A stretch of DNA of 64,000 nucleotides from an uncultured Halocynthiibacter sp. (GTDB taxonomy: Bacteria > Pseudomonadota > Alphaproteobacteria > Rhodobacterales > Rhodobacteraceae), in NCBI GenBank assembly GCA_947503035.1, contig CANNCD010000002.1:275973-339972 (forward strand), written 5' to 3'. The position numbers and the translations under genes were made by a program. The notes under the pieces are model-generated. The model did not search any database, had not been told where the DNA came from, and saw nothing but the letters and a program-made list of their open reading frames with translations. Shown one piece after another: positions 20,472 through 28,601 of the stretch. Numbering within the stretch: the first letter of the stretch is position 1; each line of letters opens with the position of its first letter.

Positions 20472-20628
20472 CGGTATATCCTTTGGTTTGGGCACGTTCG
20501 GATCGGTGCCGTGTGTTGATGACCAAGGATGTGTTGAACCCGCCAAGTTAAACAATATCGCCCGCCTGATATGGGATAGCAGCGCCGTTGTTATTGAATA
20601 GCATGTGGGTTTTCGTCATGGTGACCCC

Positions 20629-20907
20629 ATGAAACATGCCCTTATTATATGTGCGCTTCTTTGCGCGTCGCCCGTATCGGCCACCTGTTATGCTGACTAT
20701 AAGGCCAAACAGGATTCCCCACTGAAACTTGATTATGGTGTTGTGCGCCTGTCTGATAGTCAGTGTAATATGTCCGATGCCAAACGTGTCGTTGATCGTG
20801 TTCTTGCGAACTCTGGTTGGACGCTTTTGGGGGTACAGTCCGTGTTTGACGATGCGGGCCTCGCAGAACGAAAGAAGAGAGCCGGTGAAAACATCCTCCG
20901 CAACTGA
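20629..20907 (+). CDS. Conserved small exported protein of Rhodobacterales
   Basis: A 92-residue protein with a signal peptide ending at SATC; the mature protein begins CYADYKAKQDSPLKLDYGVV. Cys and aromatic residues near the new N-terminus, followed by a compact alpha/beta part (WTLLGVQSVFDDAGLAERKKRAGE), match a family found widely in Rhodobacteraceae that I know only as a hypothetical. Two Cys (mature 1 and about 27) could pair. It overlaps the next gene by 23 bases. It begins a rightward run that leads into the winged-helix protein and imuA. The function is unknown. Confidence 0.8.
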   Translation: MKHALIICALLCASPVSATCYADYKAKQDSPLKLDYGVVRLSDSQCNMSDAKRVVDRVLANSGWTLLGVQSVFDDAGLAERKKRAGENILRN

Positions 20908-21583
20908 TCTACGCCGCGCAGGTAGTCGGATCGTTATCATTGGAATCGCGGCGATTGTCGGGATCTTGTTGGCGACTGCGATTTTCCTTGTTTTGACCCT
21001 ACCGGACGCCAATGCGTTTAATGCGCGGGTGGAACGGATATTTATCGAGAACGGCGGCCTGACGGGCAGCGACGAAATCAAGTTGTTGGAAATCCTTGCA
21101 CAGTCTGGCACTGCCTTTTCCGAGACCCTCGCGTCATACCGGATCATCGTGTTCATTCTGCTGACCTTTGCCGCGTCGTTGTTGATTGCGGCCTTGGTGT
21201 TTTTGGTGACGCTGTTGGGGATGAACCGCCGGATGGGCGAAATCGAACGGGCCGGAATTCAGGTGTCATCCCTATTGATCAGTCGCGAAGAAAAGACCGT
21301 TTTCCTGAACAACATGGAATTCAAACTGACCGATGCGGCGATTGAAACCCTGTCCGTCTTGGCCGAGGCCCGCATGGACGAGGACGTCCTGACCGGCGCC
21401 GAAATCGAAGGCATCGTGTCGGGGCGTTCTGCTGCGGATTGTGATGAATCGGCGGGGGCGACGCGGATCAAACGTCTGCGCGATTCTCTTGGTAACCAGA
21501 TGGTCAGCGAACTTTTGGTAAAAAACATCGCTCGTCGCGGCTATATGTTGGCCATCGACAAGGACGTCATCCGCGTTCTGTGA
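20885..21583 (+). CDS. Membrane-anchored protein with C-terminal winged-helix domain
   Basis: A 232-residue protein with GTG start. Residues ~14-37 form a first membrane helix (IVIIGIAAIVGILLATAIFL), ~38-83 a short external loop, and ~84-109 a second membrane helix. The cytoplasmic part ends in a domain that reads like the OmpR/PhoB winged helix: LTDAAIETLSVLAEA, a recognition-helix-like segment ATRIKRLRDSLG, and the terminal hairpin VKNIARRGYMLAID, comparable with VRGxGYxL. The order is opposite to ToxR/CadC, whose DNA-binding domain is N-terminal. It overlaps the preceding gene by 23 bases and ends 41 bases before imuA, so it may regulate its own locus. This is inference from pattern alone. 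Confidence 0.72.
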   Translation: MKTSSATDLRRAGSRIVIIGIAAIVGILLATAIFLVLTLPDANAFNARVERIFIENGGLTGSDEIKLLEILAQSGTAFSETLASYRIIVFILLTFAASLLIAALVFLVTLLGMNRRMGEIERAGIQVSSLLISREEKTVFLNNMEFKLTDAAIETLSVLAEARMDEDVLTGAEIEGIVSGRSAADCDESAGATRIKRLRDSLGNQMVSELLVKNIARRGYMLAIDKDVIRVL

Positions 21584-21624
21584 TTTCTGATTTTCCCGTT
21601 TTGTTCCCTGTGGTATCATGGGGC

Positions 21625-22182
21625 ATGAATCAGAGCTTTGACACCCTTTTCCCATTGCGTAAGGGCCGCACCCATGAGGTCTGCGGACCAGCGGCACCCG
21701 CCTTTGCCTGTGCCCTTGCGGGGCAGGCGCGGATGCGGGTGTTGTGGATCACGGAACACTGGCAATCGGCACAGATCAATCCGACTGGCTTTGGTGAATA
21801 TTGCCCGCCCGACAGGGTGTTGACCGCGTCGGTTAAGGACCAAACCGATGGGCTTGCCAGCACAGAAGAGGCCCTGCGGTCCGGTGCCGTGGGTCTTGTG
21901 GTGATCGAGCTGACTAAACCGCTCACTTTGCTTGCGGGGCGTCGGTTACAGCTGGCCGCCGAGACGGGCCAATCCACCGGCCTGTGCATCATTCCCGACG
22001 GCATGGGAAGCCACGCCGCCGAAACCCGTTGGCGATGTTCGCCGGTTTTTGCCTCTGGGGACTCGACTCTGACGCGCTGGGAAATTATTAAGAACAAATC
22101 AGGAACATTAAGCGGTTGGGATGTAAAGTGGGATGCAAAAACGCATCGTGTCAGTGTGGTTTCCAAGGTTGCCCAGCAATAG
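21625..22182 (+). CDS. imuA: ImuA-like mutasome accessory protein
   Basis: A 185-residue RecA-like accessory protein of the ImuA-ImuB-DnaE2 translesion mutasome. It shows the alphaproteobacterial ImuA start FDTLFPLRKGRTHEVCGPAAPAFACALAG, a degenerate RecA core with RVLWITEHWQ and VGLVVIELTKPLTLLAGRRLQLAAETG landmarks, and a CRWRCSPVFA-like end. The canonical Walker A is lost, as in most alphaproteobacterial ImuA. The ATG at 21625 is preferred to a GTG at 21580 because the family starts there. It overlaps imuB by 50 bases. In Caulobacter, imuA, imuB and dnaE2 are SOS-induced; I see no clear LexA site here. Confidence 0.85.
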   Translation: MNQSFDTLFPLRKGRTHEVCGPAAPAFACALAGQARMRVLWITEHWQSAQINPTGFGEYCPPDRVLTASVKDQTDGLASTEEALRSGAVGLVVIELTKPLTLLAGRRLQLAAETGQSTGLCIIPDGMGSHAAETRWRCSPVFASGDSTLTRWEIIKNKSGTLSGWDVKWDAKTHRVSVVSKVAQQ

Positions 22183-23599
22183 GGTTCTACGCGCACGTCC
22201 TGTCGATGGGCCATTTGTCGTCACGATCCACCACAAAAACGCCGACCGGATTTATTGTCTGAACGCCGCCGCCGAAGGGCAGGGGCTGAGCCATGGAATG
22301 CCCTTTGCCGATGCCCGCGCGTTTTGCCCCGATGTGACAAGCGACATCGCCGACCTTGATGCGGATGATCGGTTTCTACGGATGCTGCTGCGCTGGGCGA
22401 AACGGTATTGCCCGTGGGTGGGTCTCGAGGGGCGCGATGGTCTGACCCTGAACATAAGCGGCGCGGCGCATTTGTTCGGTGGCGAGGCGGCCCTGTTGGA
22501 TGACCTGCGGATGCGTCTGACGCGCGCGGGTATCGAGGCGCGCTTGGGTCTTGCGGATACGCGTGGCGCGGCGTGGGCCTTGGCGCATTTCGGGCAGGGC
22601 ATCGCCGCCGTGGGGCAATCCAAATCACGGCTTGCCCCGCTTCCGATTGCGGCGCTGCGCCTCAAGGAAAAGACCTGTGTCGCGCTGCAACGGCTGGGCG
22701 TTCGGCGGATTGGTGACCTTAAAACCCTGCCAAGATCGACCCTAACAAGGCGTTTTGGCACAGAAGTGGTGATGCGGATGGATCAGGCGTTCGGCCTTCA
22801 ACCCGAACAGATCACGCCCGAACTTGACGCCCCGCATTACGGTGTGCGCATGACGATCCCCGATCCGATTGGGTTGTTTGATGATGTGATGGAGGGGGTG
22901 AAACGGTTGCTTGATCGGCTCTGTCCGAAACTGCATCGACACGAACAGGGGGCGCGGATGTTGGTTCTTGAACTGCGGCGCGTGGACCAAGCGCGTGAGC
23001 GGGTCACGCTGCGGCTTGCGCAACCTATGTGTGATGCCGCACGGATTTTGCCTCTGTTCGAACGCGGGGTACAGGACGTTGATGCGGGGTTCGGGATCGA
23101 CCAACTGCGTCTTGTCGCGACGCAAACCGATGCCCTTCCGGCGCAACAAATCACCCATGCGTCGAACGCCCCTGATACGGGTCTCGAGGATCTGATCACG
23201 CGGCTTGGCACACGTATCGGATTGGACAATATCAAACGGTTCCTGCCCGCCGAGAGCCACATCCCCGAGCGGAGTTTTATCACCGCCCCTGCCGCCGTGA
23301 CGCAGCCCACAGATGGCTGGTCGACGGACCGTTCGCGGCCCATGGTTCTATTCCCCCCCGAACCCATCGCGGGGGCGGGGCAGCAACCACCGTCACGGTT
23401 TCGCTGGCGGCAAATGGCGCTGACCACGGGCCGCGCAACAGGCCCCGAACGGATTGCGCCTGAATGGTGGCTGCCCGATGACGAATGGCGGTCTGGTGTG
23501 CGCGACTATTGGAAGATCGAGACGACACAGGGGCGGCGGCTTTGGCTGTTTTACACCCCGCAAAAACCGGCGTGGTTCGTGCAGGGGGAATTCGCATGA
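22133..23599 (+). CDS. imuB: ImuB, Y-family polymerase-like mutasome scaffold
   Basis: A 488-residue Y-family-like protein that links DnaE2 to the beta clamp during error-prone synthesis. The N-terminus SVWFPRLPSNRVLR stands where active polymerases have the metal-binding DxD box; here the conserved acidic residues are missing, as expected for ImuB. The palm/finger part includes YCPWVGLEGRDGLTLNISGAAHLFGGE and helix-hairpin-helix TLPRSTLTRRFG. The C-terminal domain contains a beta-clamp-type region near residues 350-400. ATG at 22133 overlaps imuA. Its stop shares ATGA with dnaE2. Confidence 0.9.
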   Translation: MQKRIVSVWFPRLPSNRVLRARPVDGPFVVTIHHKNADRIYCLNAAAEGQGLSHGMPFADARAFCPDVTSDIADLDADDRFLRMLLRWAKRYCPWVGLEGRDGLTLNISGAAHLFGGEAALLDDLRMRLTRAGIEARLGLADTRGAAWALAHFGQGIAAVGQSKSRLAPLPIAALRLKEKTCVALQRLGVRRIGDLKTLPRSTLTRRFGTEVVMRMDQAFGLQPEQITPELDAPHYGVRMTIPDPIGLFDDVMEGVKRLLDRLCPKLHRHEQGARMLVLELRRVDQARERVTLRLAQPMCDAARILPLFERGVQDVDAGFGIDQLRLVATQTDALPAQQITHASNAPDTGLEDLITRLGTRIGLDNIKRFLPAESHIPERSFITAPAAVTQPTDGWSTDRSRPMVLFPPEPIAGAGQQPPSRFRWRQMALTTGRATGPERIAPEWWLPDDEWRSGVRDYWKIETTQGRRLWLFYTPQKPAWFVQGEFA

Positions 23600-26500
23600 A
23601 GACCATCTCAACCCGCCCAGTCGTCGCGGGGCAGGTCGGCTATGCCGAGCTCTGCGTCACCAGTAATTTCACCTTTCTGACGGGTGCCTCCCACCCCGAG
23701 GAACTGATCGCCCGCGCGGTTGAACTGGGACTTGAGGCCATCGCTATCACCGACCGAAATTCGTTGGCGGGGGTGGTGCGGGCCTTTGCGGCGCTGCGGG
23801 AAATTCGGCGGGATGTGGGCAACGATGCGGTGCTGCCGCGGTTGATCGTGGGCGCACGGATTGTTCTACGCGACAGCCCCGTTGACTGGCTGGTCCTGCC
23901 ACAGGATCGTCCGGCCTATGCCCGCCTCAGTCGGTTGTTGACCCTTGGCAAACGGCGCGCGGCCAAGGGCGAATGCCACCTTGATATTGCCGATCTGTTG
24001 GAGGGCTGCGCGGGGTCGATTTTGATCGCCCTACCGGATGGCGGGGCGGATGGTCATACCATTGCCAACCATATCCACGCCGCCGTGTCCCATTATCCGG
24101 GGCAGGTGTTCGTCGGCGCCGCCCCCCGTTACGACGGAAGCGATCAGGCCTACTTTGATCACTGTGCGGGGCTGGCGCATCGGACCAATGCGCCGATGGT
24201 TGCCGTGGGCGATGTGTTGATGCACCACGCCAGCCGCCGCCAATTGGCCGATGTCCTGACCTGTATGCGCCACCACGTGACGATTGATCTGATCGGGACG
24301 CGGGCCTTACCCAATGCCGAACGACGGCTCAAGGGCGCGGGGGATATGGCGCGTCTGTTCCGCAACCACCCCGCCGCTCTGCGTCGAAGCGTCGAGATCG
24401 CCGCGCGCTGTGGCTTTGATCTGTCCGAGCTGTCCTATGAATATCCCGACGAAATCACGGGGAGTGAGGCCCCACAGGACCGTCTTGCGCGGCTGGCCCA
24501 CGAAGGTCTGGCGCGGCGTTACCCGAATGGCCCCACGCCCAAGGCCATCGCGCAGGTCCAAAAGGAATTGGCCCTTGTCGAGAAGCTGGATTTTCCGGCC
24601 TATTTCCTGACGGTGCATGATATCGTTCAATTCGCCAAATCGCAGGACATCCTGTGTCAGGGGCGCGGCTCGGCGGCGAATTCGATCCTGTGTTATCTGT
24701 TGGGGATCACCGATGTATCGCCGGAAACGATCACCATGGTGGTCGAACGGTTCGTGTCCGAACATCGCGGCGAGCCGCCGGATATCGATGTCGATTTCGA
24801 ACATGAACGCCGCGAAGAGGTGATCCAGCATATCTATGAAAAATACGGTCGGCACCGCGCGGGCCTCTGTGCGACGGTGATCCATTTCCGGTCCCGCGCC
24901 GCCATCCGCGAGGTGGGCAAGGTCATGGGTCTGTCGCAAGATGTGACGTCGAACCTGTCCGGCCAAATCTGGGGCATGTCCAACGGGGGCGCCGACCCCG
25001 AGCGGCTGCGCGAGATTGGGTTGGACCTGAATGACCGGCGGCTGGCGCAAACCATCCGGCTGATTGGCGAGATCATCGGATTTCCGCGCCACCTGTCACA
25101 GCACGTCGGCGGATTTGTCATTACCAAGGGGCGGCTGGACGAGATGTGCCCGATTGAAAACGCGGCCATGGATGACCGCACGGTGATCGAATGGGACAAG
25201 GACGACATCGACACGCTTGGCATTCTTAAGGTCGATATCCTGAGCCTTGGGATGCTGACCTGTATTCGCAAAAGTTTCGATTTGATTGAACAGTTCGGGG
25301 GCGATGCGATGACCATTGCAGATGTACCACAGGGCGACAGTGAGACGTTTGATATGCTGTGCGTGGCCGATGCCGTTGGGGTGTTTCAGGTCGAAAGCCG
25401 CGCCCAGATGAATTTCCTGCCACGGATGAAGCCGCGCGAATTCTACGACCTTGTGATCGAGGTCGCGATTGTCCGCCCTGGCCCCATTCAGGGCGGGATG
25501 GTCCAACCCTATATCAAACGTCGTCAGGGGCTTGAGGCGGTTGAATTTCCGTCCAAGGAATTGGAAGAGGTGTTGGGCAAAACCCTTGGCGTGCCCCTGT
25601 TTCAGGAACAGGCGATGCAGATCGCGGTTGTCGCCGCGGGGTTCACGCCGTCGGATGCGGATCGGTTGCGTCGATCCATCGCGACGTTCCGGCGGATGGG
25701 GACCATCGGCACCTTTCAGGAGCAGTTCGTCAACGGGATGTTGGCCAATGGCTATGACGCGGAATTCGCCGAACGGTGTTTTTCCCAGATCGAGGGGTTT
25801 GCCGAATATGGCTTCCCCGAGAGCCACGCCGCCGCCTTTGCGATGCTGGCCTATGTGAGTGCGTGGTTGAAATGTCATCACCCTGCGGTCTTTGCCTGTG
25901 CGCTGCTCAATTCACAGCCGATGGGGTTTTACGCCCCCGCCCAGATCGTGCGTGATGTGCGCGAACATCAGGTCGAGGTCCGCCCCATTTGCGTGAATTA
26001 CAGCACGTGGGACAATCAACTGGAACGTCGTGCGGACGGGACCCTCGCGCTTCGGCTTGGCTATCGTCAGATCAAAGGGTTCCGGCAGGAGGACGCCGAT
26101 TGGATCGTCGCGGCGCGGGGCAACGGATATCCCGACCCCGAGAGTCTGTGGCTACGCGCGGGGATACGCCCGTCGGTTTTGGAGTTGCTGGCCGAGGCAG
26201 ATGCGTTTTCGGACATGGGGCTGGGACGGCGCAATGCGTTGTGGCGGGTGAAGGCCATTCGCGGACCATCCCCGTTGCCCTTGTTCAGCAATCCGATGGA
26301 CGGCGAGGGGATATTGGAACCCGACGTGCAATTGCCCGCCATGCATCTGGGCGAAGAGGTGGTCGAGGATTACGTTGCCATGCGTCTGTCCCTACGGGCG
26401 CATCCCATGGAATTGATCCGCCCGACGATGGAGGGCCTAACCCCGCACGGGAACCTGTCGACCACCCCGATGGGGCGCATTTCGGTGTGCGGTTTGGTCA

Positions 26501-26865
26501 TCACGCGCCAACGGCCCGGCACCGCGTCGGGGGTCGTGTTTCTGACGCTTGAGGATGAGACCGGCGTGTCCAATGTTGTCGTCTGGAAGAAGGTCTATAA
26601 ACAATTTCGCCGCGCCGTGATGGGCGGGCGCTTGTTGCGGGTCACGGGGTATCTGCAACGTGAGGGCATCGTGGTGCATCTGATTGCGCAGAACATCGAG
26701 GACATGTCGCATAAGCTCTCTGAACTTGGCCACCCCATGGACGAGGTTCTGGGCATGACCCAACCACAGGCCGACGACGCCCCACGCAAAACCCGCCAGC
26801 CATCCCGCGCCATGCATCCGCGCGAACAGGCCAAACGGTTGTTCCCAAGCCGCGATTTCCACTAG
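23596..26865 (+). CDS. dnaE2: Error-prone DNA polymerase III alpha subunit homologue
   Basis: A 1089-residue C-family polymerase that copies damaged DNA together with ImuA and ImuB. The N-terminal PHP domain starts YAELCVTSNFTFLTGASHPEEL. The palm carries CQGRGSAANSILCYLLGI and the catalytic acids in PPDIDVDFEHERREEVIQHIYEKYG; RPGPIQGGMVQPYIKRRQG follows. The C-terminal OB-fold region reads RISVCGLVITRQRPGTASGVVFLTLEDETG. The length matches DnaE2 rather than DnaE1 (about 1160). The ATG at 23596 shares ATGA with the imuB stop, so the three genes are one coupled operon. The error-prone nature follows from the DnaE2 family and from the mutasome context. Confidence 0.95.
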   Translation: MKTISTRPVVAGQVGYAELCVTSNFTFLTGASHPEELIARAVELGLEAIAITDRNSLAGVVRAFAALREIRRDVGNDAVLPRLIVGARIVLRDSPVDWLVLPQDRPAYARLSRLLTLGKRRAAKGECHLDIADLLEGCAGSILIALPDGGADGHTIANHIHAAVSHYPGQVFVGAAPRYDGSDQAYFDHCAGLAHRTNAPMVAVGDVLMHHASRRQLADVLTCMRHHVTIDLIGTRALPNAERRLKGAGDMARLFRNHPAALRRSVEIAARCGFDLSELSYEYPDEITGSEAPQDRLARLAHEGLARRYPNGPTPKAIAQVQKELALVEKLDFPAYFLTVHDIVQFAKSQDILCQGRGSAANSILCYLLGITDVSPETITMVVERFVSEHRGEPPDIDVDFEHERREEVIQHIYEKYGRHRAGLCATVIHFRSRAAIREVGKVMGLSQDVTSNLSGQIWGMSNGGADPERLREIGLDLNDRRLAQTIRLIGEIIGFPRHLSQHVGGFVITKGRLDEMCPIENAAMDDRTVIEWDKDDIDTLGILKVDILSLGMLTCIRKSFDLIEQFGGDAMTIADVPQGDSETFDMLCVADAVGVFQVESRAQMNFLPRMKPREFYDLVIEVAIVRPGPIQGGMVQPYIKRRQGLEAVEFPSKELEEVLGKTLGVPLFQEQAMQIAVVAAGFTPSDADRLRRSIATFRRMGTIGTFQEQFVNGMLANGYDAEFAERCFSQIEGFAEYGFPESHAAAFAMLAYVSAWLKCHHPAVFACALLNSQPMGFYAPAQIVRDVREHQVEVRPICVNYSTWDNQLERRADGTLALRLGYRQIKGFRQEDADWIVAARGNGYPDPESLWLRAGIRPSVLELLAEADAFSDMGLGRRNALWRVKAIRGPSPLPLFSNPMDGEGILEPDVQLPAMHLGEEVVEDYVAMRLSLRAHPMELIRPTMEGLTPHGNLSTTPMGRISVCGLVITRQRPGTASGVVFLTLEDETGVSNVVVWKKVYKQFRRAVMGGRLLRVTGYLQREGIVVHLIAQNIEDMSHKLSELGHPMDEVLGMTQPQADDAPRKTRQPSRAMHPREQAKRLFPSRDFH

Positions 26866-26925
26866 GAAGAGGTTTCGTTTTCGCGCCGCGTCGGGTATCT
26901 GGGGCAAAACCCCAAGGAGACCGCC

Positions 26926-27105
26926 ATGATTGATATGACTTTGCCGCCCGTAATCGCGATGATTATCTTTGTCATCGGCTGTCTGGCAGGCGCGCGGTAT
27001 CGCCACGTCTGGAAGGCCGAAGGCCCGACATGGCAGCTGTGGCTTTATGGTGGGATTGCGGGGGCGGCGATTTTGACGGTCGCGTTTATTCCGCTGGCTT
27101 CCTAG
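26926..27105 (+). CDS. Small two-helix membrane protein
   Basis: A 59-residue protein too short for most gene finders. AAGGAGA lies 5 bases before the ATG, a strong ribosome-binding site. Two hydrophobic helices flank a conserved-looking middle: VIAMIIFVIGCLAGAR, then YRHVWKAEGPTWQLWLYG, then GIAGAAILTVAFIPLA. The stop overlaps the end of the convergent nqrM gene by 4 bases. It follows dnaE2 by 60 bases on the same strand and may be the last gene of that transcript. Function unknown; the basic, Trp-rich loop suggests a membrane-interface protein. Confidence 0.7.
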   Translation: MIDMTLPPVIAMIIFVIGCLAGARYRHVWKAEGPTWQLWLYGGIAGAAILTVAFIPLAS

Positions 27106-27347
27106 GTTTCGATATCGTCGAGACCGGCGTTTTCCAACATCTTACGTGCACGTGGGCATGCAAGACGGTCGCGCAAGGGGCTATCTGGGTCGATGTCTTT
27201 TTTACAAACCAAACATTGGTCGGCATCCGCGATGGCATTCAAACCACCGCAGCTGCCTTTGATTGTGCGGCCCGCCATCATCACACCCGTCGCCATGCCC
27301 AACATAATGAGCATGAGCAAACCAAAGGTGAAAAGAAAAGTCGTCAT
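27102..27347 (-). CDS. nqrM: Na+-NQR maturation protein NqrM
   Basis: An 81-residue protein with one N-terminal membrane helix (FLFTFGLLMLIMLGMATGVMM) and a cysteine-rich tail. NqrM (DUF539) delivers or inserts the iron centre located between NqrD and NqrE in the Na+-NQR complex. The tail has KGSCGGLNAIADADQCLVCKKD, and a further Cys in RLACPRA; the CGGL segment is the family mark. It lies immediately downstream of apbE on the same strand and divergent from the nqr structural genes. It overlaps the small membrane-protein gene by 4 bases at the 3' end. Confidence 0.92.
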   Translation of the reverse strand: MTTFLFTFGLLMLIMLGMATGVMMAGRTIKGSCGGLNAIADADQCLVCKKDIDPDSPLRDRLACPRARKMLENAGLDDIET

Positions 27348-27369
27348 GGCGTGGCCTCTTTAATCGATC

Positions 27370-28401
27370 TTATGCGTTACGCAGCGCGTTGAAACGTGTG
27401 CTTGCTGTGGTTGAGAAACCATTAGCAGAATTTTCATCACGTGCAGTAAACAATACCGCGAGGTTCTGAGCCTCGGCGAGGGCTAGACCCTCTTCTTGGC
27501 CCATGATGTGGAACGCAGTTGCCCATGCATCCGCAAGCATCGCGTTTTCAGCCAATACAGTTGTGGACGCAGTTGTGTGTGTCACAGGACGACCGGTGCG
27601 TGGGTCAATAAGGTGCGAGAAACGCTGACCGTCGGCTTCGAAGTAGTTGCGGTAGTCGCCAGAGGACGCAAGACCGTGACCTTTGACGGAAACAACATCA
27701 AGAACGCCTGTTGTGTGGGCCTCAGGTGTTTCGATACCGATCTGCCATGCAGAACCAGAGGCGTTGTGACCGGATGCATAAAGGTCGCCGCCGATTTCAA
27801 CCATATAGTTGTGGACGCCGATGTTTTCCAAAGCACGACCAATAAGGTCCGCGCCATACCCTTTGCCGATCGCAGCAAGGTAAACAGTCGCGTCCGCTTG
27901 GGTCTTCTGAAGCGCACCAGGGGCCACACGCAATGTGTTGCCGTGCCCGGATTTCGCCTGAGCCGCAAGGATAAGGTCATCGCTTGGCAATGTGTTGGTT
28001 TGCGCGTCTGCACCAAAGCCCCAAAGTTCAATCAGAGGGCCGAGGGTTGTGTCAAAGCTGCCGCCGCTTGCGAGGTGAACGGATTCTGCTGCGGTCATTA
28101 CTTCGGACAATTCTGGGGAAATGCTCTGGGCGGTGGTGCCAGCAGACGCATTGAAACGAGAAATCTCAGAGTTCGCGTCCCAGTTGGACATTTGTTGGTT
28201 CACAGTGGACAGCGCACCGTTGATTGCATTCTGCACATCGGCCTGCGTTACGAAACGCGGCGCATCAACCGTAGCGACGTTATAAGTCGTGCCCATTGTT
28301 TGGCCGGATGCCTTGATTACAGATTCGCCAGATTTACAGGCAGCAAGGACAAGCGGCATAACAATAAAGCCACGACGCGATAGTTTGACTGGATTAGACA
28401 C
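27370..28401 (-). CDS. apbE: FAD:protein FMN transferase (lipoprotein)
   Basis: Attaches FMN through a phosphoester bond to Thr in NqrB and NqrC, using FAD as donor and Mg2+. It has 343 residues. A lipobox LAAC gives lipidation at about residue 22, so it acts on the periplasmic side. Family segments are GQTMGTTYNV near the N-terminus, AIGKGYGADLIGRALE and YMVEIGGDLYASG (FAD site), and the C-terminal LIDPRTGRPVTHTTASTTVLAENAMLADAWATA region. ATG at 28401. It is divergent from nqrA, with 200 bases between the start codons, and followed by nqrM. Confidence 0.95.
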   Translation of the reverse strand: MSNPVKLSRRGFIVMPLVLAACKSGESVIKASGQTMGTTYNVATVDAPRFVTQADVQNAINGALSTVNQQMSNWDANSEISRFNASAGTTAQSISPELSEVMTAAESVHLASGGSFDTTLGPLIELWGFGADAQTNTLPSDDLILAAQAKSGHGNTLRVAPGALQKTQADATVYLAAIGKGYGADLIGRALENIGVHNYMVEIGGDLYASGHNASGSAWQIGIETPEAHTTGVLDVVSVKGHGLASSGDYRNYFEADGQRFSHLIDPRTGRPVTHTTASTTVLAENAMLADAWATAFHIMGQEEGLALAEAQNLAVLFTARDENSANGFSTTASTRFNALRNA

Positions 28402-28601
28402 AATTGTACCTCAATTTTTGATCAGCGCCCGTCTAGCATGACATTAAGACGGTGTCTCGCGCCTTTTATACCTTTTCATCAGATTTTACCTCGGTTATCC
28501 ACGCAAATTGAAGCGCGAGGGTAAGCTTGGGAAGGCTTGTGCCGGATTCGGCGACCTGTCGCGTTAAGTATGATAACAAAATAGTCTCGACGAGGTCAGC
28601 A

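Noticed and set aside
21603..21617. Possible LexA box before imuA (GTTC-N7-TATC)
   Set aside because: The second half-site has only two of four bases of GTTC, so it is too weak to call.
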